The notes beneath the pieces were generated by a model that was not told the origin of the DNA, did not search any database, and was given only the letters and a program-made list of their open reading frames with translations. Positions 58,394 through 64,000 of a stretch of DNA of 64,000 nucleotides are shown here, piece by piece. The stretch comes from Ureibacillus chungkukjangi. Lineage in GTDB: Bacteria; Bacillota; Bacilli; Bacillales_A; Planococcaceae. The position numbers and the translations under genes were made by a program. Each line of letters starts with the position of its first letter. Within the stretch, counting starts at the first letter, position 1. The DNA lies in assembly GCF_003217295.1 (NCBI RefSeq), contig NZ_QJTJ01000003.1, positions 124,001 through 188,000 on the forward strand, read 5' to 3'.

Positions 58394-58412
58394 TATGAAT
58401 CGTGCGCACGGT
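58394..58412 (+). other. Small hairpin between rpsL and rpsG
   Basis: GAATCGTG/CACGGTTC in the 150-base intercistronic space forms a compact hairpin. S7 is known to regulate this interval in other bacteria, but no specific site is claimed. Confidence 0.35.
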
Positions 58413-58486
58413 TCGAAATCTAAGTATAAAATACAAATGGCAACTTGATTATATAAAAGAGACAATTTTTGAAAGGAGGAAAACAC

Positions 58487-58957
58487 ATGCCTCGTAAAGG
58501 TCCTGTTTCCAAACGTGACGTGTTACCAGATCCAATTTATAATTCAAAACTAGTAACTCGTTTAATCAACAAAATGATGATTGATGGTAAAAGAGGTACT
58601 TCTGAAAAGATTTTATACGGTGCGTTCGAATTAGTTAAAGAACGTTCTGGTAACGATCCAATCGAAGTATTCGAAGCTGCTCTAAACAACATTATGCCGG
58701 TTCTTGAAGTACGCGCTCGCCGTGTTGGTGGTTCTAACTACCAAGTACCAGTAGAAGTTCGTCCAGAACGTCGTGTTACTTTAGGTCTTCGTTATTTAGT
58801 TAACTATTCTCGTCTTCGTGGTGAAAAAACTATGGAAGAGCGTTTAGCTAACGAAATTCTTGATGCATCTAACAACACTGGTGCTTCAGTTAAAAAACGC
58901 GAAGATATGCACAAAATGGCAGAAGCCAATAAAGCATTCGCACACTATCGTTGGTAG
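58487..58957 (+). CDS. rpsG: Ribosomal protein S7
   Basis: The 156-residue protein begins [16 protein letters not shown] and has the [12 protein letters not shown] and [19 protein letters not shown] segments. The start is ATG 58487 after AAAGGAGG; the upstream in-frame codons are the ribosome-binding site. It organises the 30S head. Confidence 0.98.
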   Translation: MPRKGPVSKRDVLPDPIYNSKLVTRLINKMMIDGKRGTSEKILYGAFELVKERSGNDPIEVFEAALNNIMPVLEVRARRVGGSNYQVPVEVRPERRVTLGLRYLVNYSRLRGEKTMEERLANEILDASNNTGASVKKREDMHKMAEANKAFAHYRW

Positions 58958-59050
58958 TAATTTAGACTACGTGCTAGCTGCTGGCTAGTACGTAGATTTA
59001 AATATATATTCAAACAATAGTAACACCCAATATGGAAGGAGAAATTTCCT

Positions 59051-61129
59051 ATGAAACGCGAATTCTCACTAGAGAATACACGTAATATTGGGATCATGGC
59101 TCACATTGATGCTGGTAAAACAACAACAACTGAGCGTATCCTTTATTACACTGGTAAGATTCACAAAATCGGTGAAACTCACGAAGGTGCTTCTCAAATG
59201 GACTGGATGGAGCAAGAGCAAGAACGTGGTATTACTATCACTTCTGCTGCGACAACAGCTGCATGGAATGGACACCGCGTTAACATTATCGATACACCAG
59301 GACACGTAGACTTCACTGTAGAAGTTGAACGTTCTTTACGTGTACTTGATGGTGCAGTAACAGTACTTGATGCTCAATCAGGTGTTGAGCCACAAACTGA
59401 AACTGTATGGCGTCAAGCTACAACTTATGGAGTTCCACGTATTGTATTCGTTAACAAAATGGATAAAATCGGTGCAGACTTCTTGTATTCTGTAGGAACT
59501 CTTAAAGATCGTCTACAAGCTAACGCTCACCCAATTCAATTACCAATCGGTGCTGAAGATGAGTTCGAAGCTATTATCGATCTAGTTGAAATGAAAGCTA
59601 TCTTCTATGGTAACGACCTTGGTACTGATATCCAAGTGCGTGAAATTCCAGAAGAATTCAAAGCGCAAGCTGAAGAATACCGTGAAAAATTAGTAGAAGC
59701 AGTTGCAGAACTTGATGAAGAACTTATGGAGAAATACTTCGCTGGTGAAGAAATCACTCTTGAAGAGCTTAAAGCTGGTATCCGTAAAGCTACATTATCT
59801 GTACAATTCTACCCAGTTATTTGTGGTACTGCTTTCAAAAACAAAGGTGTTCAATTAATGCTTGATGCTGTAATTGACTATCTACCAGCTCCAACTGACG
59901 TAGAAGCAATTAAAGGTATCGATCCCGACACTGGTGATGAAATTGTACGTCATTCTGACGATTCAGAGCCATTCTCAGCATTAGCATTCAAAGTAATGAC
60001 TGACCCTTATGTTGGTAAGTTAACATTCTTCCGTGTGTACTCTGGTGTATTAGAATCAGGATCATACGTACAAAACTCTACAAAAGGTAAACGTGAACGT
60101 GTAGGTCGTATTCTACAAATGCATGCTAACTCTCGTGAAGAGATTGCGAAAGTATACTCTGGAGATATCGCTGCTGCTGTAGGTCTTAAAGATACGACAA
60201 CTGGTGACACTCTTTGTGAAGAGAAGAATCTTGTAATCCTTGAGTCTATGGAATTCCCAGAACCAGTTATCTCTTTATCTGTAGAACCAAAATCTAAAGC
60301 GGACCAAGATAAAATGGGTCAAGCTTTACAAAAACTTCAAGAAGAAGATCCAACTTTCCGTGCACATACAGACCAAGAAACTGGTCAAACAATCATCTCT
60401 GGTATGGGTGAGCTTCACCTTGATATCTTAGTTGACCGTATGAAACGTGAGTTCAAAGTAGAAGCTAACGTGGGTGCTCCACAAGTTTCTTACCGTGAAA
60501 CTTTCCGTGGTTCAGCTCAAGTACAAGGTAAATTCACACGCCAATCTGGTGGTCGTGGACAATACGGAGACGTTTGGATTGAATTCTCTCCAAACGAAGA
60601 AGGTAAAGGCTTCGAATTCGAAAACGCTATCGTTGGTGGGGTAGTACCACGTGAATACATTCCAGCAGTTGAAGCAGGTCTTCGTGACTCTCTTGACCGC
60701 GGTGTAATTGCTGGTTATCCATTAATCGACATTAAAGCTAGATTATTCGATGGTTCTTACCATGATGTCGATTCAAATGAAATGGCATTCAAAATTGCAG
60801 CATCTATGGCTCTTAAAGCAGCGGCTTCTAAATGTAACCCAGTTCTTTTAGAACCTATTATGAAAGTAGAAGTTGTAATTCCTGAAGAATACCTTGGTGA
60901 TATCATGGGTAACATTACTTCTCGTCGTGGACGTGTAGAAGGTATGGAAGCTCGCGGTAACGCTCAAGTTGTTCGTGCAATGGTTCCACTTGCTGAAATG
61001 TTTGGATATGCGACTACATTACGTTCTGCAACACAAGGACGTGGGGTATTCTCAATGGTATTCGATCACTATGAGGATGTACCAAAATCAATTTCAGAAG
61101 AAATCGTTAAAAAAAATAAAGGTGAATAA
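59051..61129 (+). CDS. fusA: Elongation factor G
   Basis: The 692-residue five-domain GTPase has G1 [17 protein letters not shown] near residue 17, DTPGHVDFT and [10 protein letters not shown]. It translocates tRNAs on the ribosome. GGAGA is before ATG. tuf follows after 129 bases that hold a long hairpin. Confidence 0.98.
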   Translation: MKREFSLENTRNIGIMAHIDAGKTTTTERILYYTGKIHKIGETHEGASQMDWMEQEQERGITITSAATTAAWNGHRVNIIDTPGHVDFTVEVERSLRVLDGAVTVLDAQSGVEPQTETVWRQATTYGVPRIVFVNKMDKIGADFLYSVGTLKDRLQANAHPIQLPIGAEDEFEAIIDLVEMKAIFYGNDLGTDIQVREIPEEFKAQAEEYREKLVEAVAELDEELMEKYFAGEEITLEELKAGIRKATLSVQFYPVICGTAFKNKGVQLMLDAVIDYLPAPTDVEAIKGIDPDTGDEIVRHSDDSEPFSALAFKVMTDPYVGKLTFFRVYSGVLESGSYVQNSTKGKRERVGRILQMHANSREEIAKVYSGDIAAAVGLKDTTTGDTLCEEKNLVILESMEFPEPVISLSVEPKSKADQDKMGQALQKLQEEDPTFRAHTDQETGQTIISGMGELHLDILVDRMKREFKVEANVGAPQVSYRETFRGSAQVQGKFTRQSGGRGQYGDVWIEFSPNEEGKGFEFENAIVGGVVPREYIPAVEAGLRDSLDRGVIAGYPLIDIKARLFDGSYHDVDSNEMAFKIAASMALKAAASKCNPVLLEPIMKVEVVIPEEYLGDIMGNITSRRGRVEGMEARGNAQVVRAMVPLAEMFGYATTLRSATQGRGVFSMVFDHYEDVPKSISEEIVKKNKGE

Positions 61130-61179
61130 TTGAAATTTCATCTTGTATCAAGTATAAATAATTTGTAAGCTATGATTGA

Positions 61180-61207
61180 CTGGCTGAAAAGGGCCCTTCT
61201 CAGCCAG
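61180..61207 (+). other. Hairpin between fusA and tuf
   Basis: CTGGCTGA / TCAGCCAG (61180-61187, 61200-61207) encloses the palindrome AGGGCCCT. It has no T run, so it is more likely a processing or stability element than a terminator. Confidence 0.55.
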
Positions 61208-61258
61208 CAGTTATAACATAAAAAAAATAATAAACTCATATTTAGGAGGCTAACTCAA

Positions 61259-62446
61259 ATGGCTAAAGAAAAATTTGACCGTTCGAAAACGCATGCTAAC
61301 ATTGGTACAATCGGACACGTTGACCATGGTAAAACTACATTAACTGCAGCAATCGCTACAGTTCTTTCAAAAAAAATGGGTGGAGAAGCTAAATCATACG
61401 CTGATATCGATAACGCTCCAGAAGAAAAAGAACGTGGTATCACAATCAACACTTCTCACGTAGAATATGAAACTGAAACTCGTCACTATGCACACGTTGA
61501 CTGCCCAGGACATGCTGACTATGTTAAAAACATGATCACTGGTGCTGCTCAAATGGACGGCGGTATCTTAGTAGTATCTGCAGCTGATGGCCCAATGCCA
61601 CAAACTCGTGAGCACATCTTATTATCACGCCAAGTAGGTGTACCTTACTTAGTAGTATTCTTAAACAAATGTGATATGGTTGATGACGAAGAATTACTAG
61701 AATTAGTTGAAATGGAAGTACGTGACTTATTATCTGAGTACGATTTCCCAGGCGACGATCTTCCAGTAATCAAAGGTTCTGCTCTTAAAGCTCTTGAGGG
61801 TGAAGAAGAATGGGAAGAAAAAATCGTTGAATTAATGAACGCTGTTGACGAGTACATCCCAACTCCAGAACGTCAAACTGACAAACCATTCATGATGCCA
61901 GTAGAGGACGTATTCTCTATCACTGGTCGTGGTACTGTTGCTACTGGTCGTGTAGACCGTGGACAAGTTAAAGTTGGTGACGTTATTGAAATCGTTGGTT
62001 TAACTGAAGAACCAAAATCAACTACTGTAACTGGTGTTGAAATGTTCCGTAAATTATTAGACTATGCTGAAGCTGGTGACAACATCGGTGCTCTACTTCG
62101 TGGGGTTGCTCGTGAAGATATCCAACGTGGACAAGTATTAGCTAAACCAGGTTCAATTACTCCACACACAACTTTTAAAGCAGAAGTTTACGTTTTATCA
62201 AAAGAAGAGGGTGGACGTCATACTCCATTCTTCTCTAACTACCGTCCTCAGTTCTACTTCCGTACAACTGATGTAACTGGTGTTATCAACTTACCAGAAG
62301 GCGTAGAAATGGTTATGCCTGGTGACAACATCGAAATGAACGTTGAGTTAATCTCTCCAATCGCTCTTGAAGAAGGTACTAAATTCTCTATCCGTGAGGG
62401 TGGACGTACTGTTGGAGCTGGAGTAGTAGCTTCAATCCAAAAATAA
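61259..62446 (+). CDS. tuf: Elongation factor Tu
   Basis: The 395-residue GTPase has [11 protein letters not shown] (G1), [11 protein letters not shown] (G3) and [10 protein letters not shown] (G4). It delivers aminoacyl-tRNA. Codon use is strongly biased, as expected for a very highly expressed gene. Last gene of the str operon here, followed by a strong terminator. Confidence 0.98.
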   Translation: MAKEKFDRSKTHANIGTIGHVDHGKTTLTAAIATVLSKKMGGEAKSYADIDNAPEEKERGITINTSHVEYETETRHYAHVDCPGHADYVKNMITGAAQMDGGILVVSAADGPMPQTREHILLSRQVGVPYLVVFLNKCDMVDDEELLELVEMEVRDLLSEYDFPGDDLPVIKGSALKALEGEEEWEEKIVELMNAVDEYIPTPERQTDKPFMMPVEDVFSITGRGTVATGRVDRGQVKVGDVIEIVGLTEEPKSTTVTGVEMFRKLLDYAEAGDNIGALLRGVAREDIQRGQVLAKPGSITPHTTFKAEVYVLSKEEGGRHTPFFSNYRPQFYFRTTDVTGVINLPEGVEMVMPGDNIEMNVELISPIALEEGTKFSIREGGRTVGAGVVASIQK

Positions 62447-62468
62447 TAAAGTTTATTACTAAACTTTC

Positions 62469-62507
62469 GACCAATTCGTGGGGACGCTCGCGAATTGGTC
62501 TTTTTTA
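62469..62507 (+). terminator. Terminator of the str operon
   Basis: GACCAATTCG / CGAATTGGTC (62469-62478, 62491-62500) followed by six T. Confidence 0.93.
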
Positions 62508-62680
62508 TTTTCACGGAAAATATGGCAGCTTTTTGCAATGGGATTGCTATGCCAACAAACCTCCCTGATTACAAATACATCAAATATGTTTAATAAGTTA
62601 TACTATCTTATTCTTTGATATTGTTAATTATTACCTCCATTTTCTCCCTCAATGTTACAATGGGTTGGAGGAGTGGTGAT

Positions 62681-63364
62681 ATGTTAACAAAGGTACTATT
62701 AATTGAAGATGATCAATCAATTTTTGAACTGATTCAGGAACGATTTATAAACTGGCAAATGCAAATTATTGGCCCTCCTGATTTTCAAAAGGTGATTGAT
62801 TATTTTATTGTAGAAAAACCACAGTTAGTAATTATTGATATACAATTACCTGCATTTGATGGATTTCACTGGTGTAGAGAAATTCGTACTCTTTCAAAGG
62901 TGCCTATTATATTTTTATCTTCACGTGATCACCCAATGGATATGGTAATGGCGATGCAGATGGGTGCTGATGACTTTGTACAGAAGCCCTTTCATATGGA
63001 TGTTTTATTGGCGAAGGTACAAGCTATCTTAAGGCGTACCTATCACTATGCTGAAGATCAAACTGAATTAGTTCGTTGGAATGGTGCAACAGTAGATTAT
63101 AGTAAGGGTAAGATACAATTAGGCGAGCAATCTTGTGAATTAACGAAGAATGAGCTTTTTATCTTAAGACTCCTTATACAGCAGGTAGATAAAGTGGTTT
63201 CAAGGGATGAATTGATGCGAAAGCTTTGGGATGATGAACGTTTTGTCAATGATAATACATTAACGGTTAATGTAAATCGTCTACGCTTAAAGCTTGAGGA
63301 GATTGGCTTAAAGGATGCCATTTTGACGAAAAAGGGTATGGGGTATATGGCGATTACATTATAG
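62681..63364 (+). CDS. OmpR-family response regulator (BceR-like)
   Basis: The 228-residue protein has a receiver domain (acidic pair in LLIEDDQS, phosphoacceptor Asp in LVIIDIQLPAFDG near residue 50, Lys in VQKPF) and a winged-helix DNA-binding domain (LTKNELFILRLL, VSRDELMRKLW, VNRLRLKLE). The frame opens at 62615, but GGAGGAG before ATG 62681 and the receiver start fix the shorter form. It pairs with the downstream kinase as a BceRS-like peptide-antibiotic sensing system; the target ABC transporter lies outside the window, if present. Confidence 0.9.
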   Translation: MLTKVLLIEDDQSIFELIQERFINWQMQIIGPPDFQKVIDYFIVEKPQLVIIDIQLPAFDGFHWCREIRTLSKVPIIFLSSRDHPMDMVMAMQMGADDFVQKPFHMDVLLAKVQAILRRTYHYAEDQTELVRWNGATVDYSKGKIQLGEQSCELTKNELFILRLLIQQVDKVVSRDELMRKLWDDERFVNDNTLTVNVNRLRLKLEEIGLKDAILTKKGMGYMAITL

Positions 63365-63373
63365 AGGTGGCAA

Positions 63374-64000
63374 ATGTTTTTTCTATTGTTCTTAAAAGAG
63401 CGTTGGGCTTGGATTTCATATATCCTCTTACTGATTTTATTTATTAATATAGTATTCTTTTTAGATGCAGGGTTATCAGGGATATCCATTAGTTATTTTA
63501 ATATAGTCACCCTAATGCTATCATTTAGCTTCTTTATATGGCGTTATATTAAGGAAACTCAAGGATTGGCTCATTTCCTGGGAAATTTGTCGAATCCAAC
63601 AGAGTTTTTATATTCTGAAAATACTTTCCTTTCGCCTTTTCAACGGAAATATTTTGATGAGGTTCTTAATGTTATTGAGCAAAAAGATACTCTACTAAAT
63701 CAGTCGAGAGTGAAGGTTCAAGAAGATGCTGAATCTCAACTAGCCTGGGTTCATGAAATGAAAACCCCTTTAACTGCTATGAAGCTGATGATTGAGCAGG
63801 TAAATGATGCGAAATTACGCTATAGAATTGAGAATGAATGGATGCGGACACATTTATTATTAGATCAGCAACTGCACCATACAAGATTAGCATCAATAGA
63901 GAAGGATAATCGGTTAGAGAGGGTTATATTAAAGTCAATAATATTTAAGGAAATACGTGAATTTCAGACATGGTGTATGGAAAAGGGAATTGGTTTTCAG
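63374..64000 (+). CDS. Intramembrane-sensing histidine kinase (BceS-like), 3' truncated by window
   Basis: ATG 63374 follows GAGGTGG; the frame stays open through 209 codons to the window end. Two membrane helices (about residues 14-32 and 40-58) have almost no external loop, the hallmark of intramembrane-sensing kinases that rely on a BceAB-type transporter. The phosphoacceptor His lies in AWVHEMKTPLTAMKLM near residue 133. The ATPase domain is beyond the edge. Confidence 0.88.
   Translation, partial: MFFLLFLKERWAWISYILLLILFINIVFFLDAGLSGISISYFNIVTLMLSFSFFIWRYIKETQGLAHFLGNLSNPTEFLYSENTFLSPFQRKYFDEVLNVIEQKDTLLNQSRVKVQEDAESQLAWVHEMKTPLTAMKLMIEQVNDAKLRYRIENEWMRTHLLLDQQLHHTRLASIEKDNRLERVILKSIIFKEIREFQTWCMEKGIGFQ

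Noticed and set aside
1-64000. tRNA, rRNA, insertion sequences, prophage or defence islands
   Set aside because: None was recognised on reading through; all long frames are accounted for by chromosomal housekeeping or metabolic families.

Overview
The window comes from a low-GC, endospore-forming member of the Bacillales. An SspH-type small acid-soluble spore protein, a KinB-like sporulation kinase, sigma-H and the core ctsR-to-tuf housekeeping block in almost Bacillus order all point that way. Two losses from the Bacillus order (no disA between radA and yacL, no cysE between gltX and cysS) and family content such as DUF4003 make a Planococcaceae/Caryophanaceae genus (Lysinibacillus/Solibacillus-like) my best inference, not proven from sequence alone. 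No tRNA, rRNA, CRISPR array, insertion sequence or prophage gene was recognised.

Layout. 1-4.9 kb: c-di-GMP genes (a truncated degenerate-GGDEF/EAL phosphodiesterase and a PAS-GGDEF cyclase), a DUF5658 membrane protein, a sporulation mini-operon (unknown 53-aa protein plus sspH), a lipoprotein and pgeF. 5-10.4 kb: an RND exporter divergent from its probable TetR repressor with interlocked promoters and an operator, then an APC amino-acid permease. 10.6-16.4 kb: tatC-tatA, chrA, a six-repeat beta-propeller lectin-like protein, psiE and a membrane histidine kinase. 16.8-21.5 kb: a complete branched-chain amino-acid ABC operon (livJ-H-M-G-F). 21.5-30 kb: rluF, an aldehyde dehydrogenase with its DUF779 partner, DUF4003, a second aldehyde dehydrogenase, an acyl-CoA thioesterase, HemAT and two small membrane proteins.

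30.2-62.5 kb is the conserved core: the CtsR-controlled ctsR-mcsA-mcsB-clpC stress operon; radA-yacL-ispD-ispF; gltX; a cysteine T-box leader and cysS-mrnC-rlmB-rae1; sigH-rpmG-secE-nusG; rplK-rplA; an L10-type leader and rplJ-rplL; the RsmC-like methyltransferase; rpoB-rpoC; the L7Ae-like gene; rpsL-rpsG-fusA-tuf. Several regulatory elements are readable directly: CtsR heptads, T-box, L10 leader with downstream terminator, and hairpins before rpoB and between rpoB and rpoC. After tuf the window does not enter the S10 ribosomal operon but a BceR/BceS-like two-component system, the sensor kinase of which runs off the right edge.

Most genes are recognisable families. The least explained items are the lectin-like protein at 13.1-14.4 kb, the small gene co-transcribed with sspH, the DUF779/DUF4003 neighbourhood, the extra segment in RpoC, and several short upstream reading frames and hairpins. 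I did not find a convincing wholly new multi-gene system.
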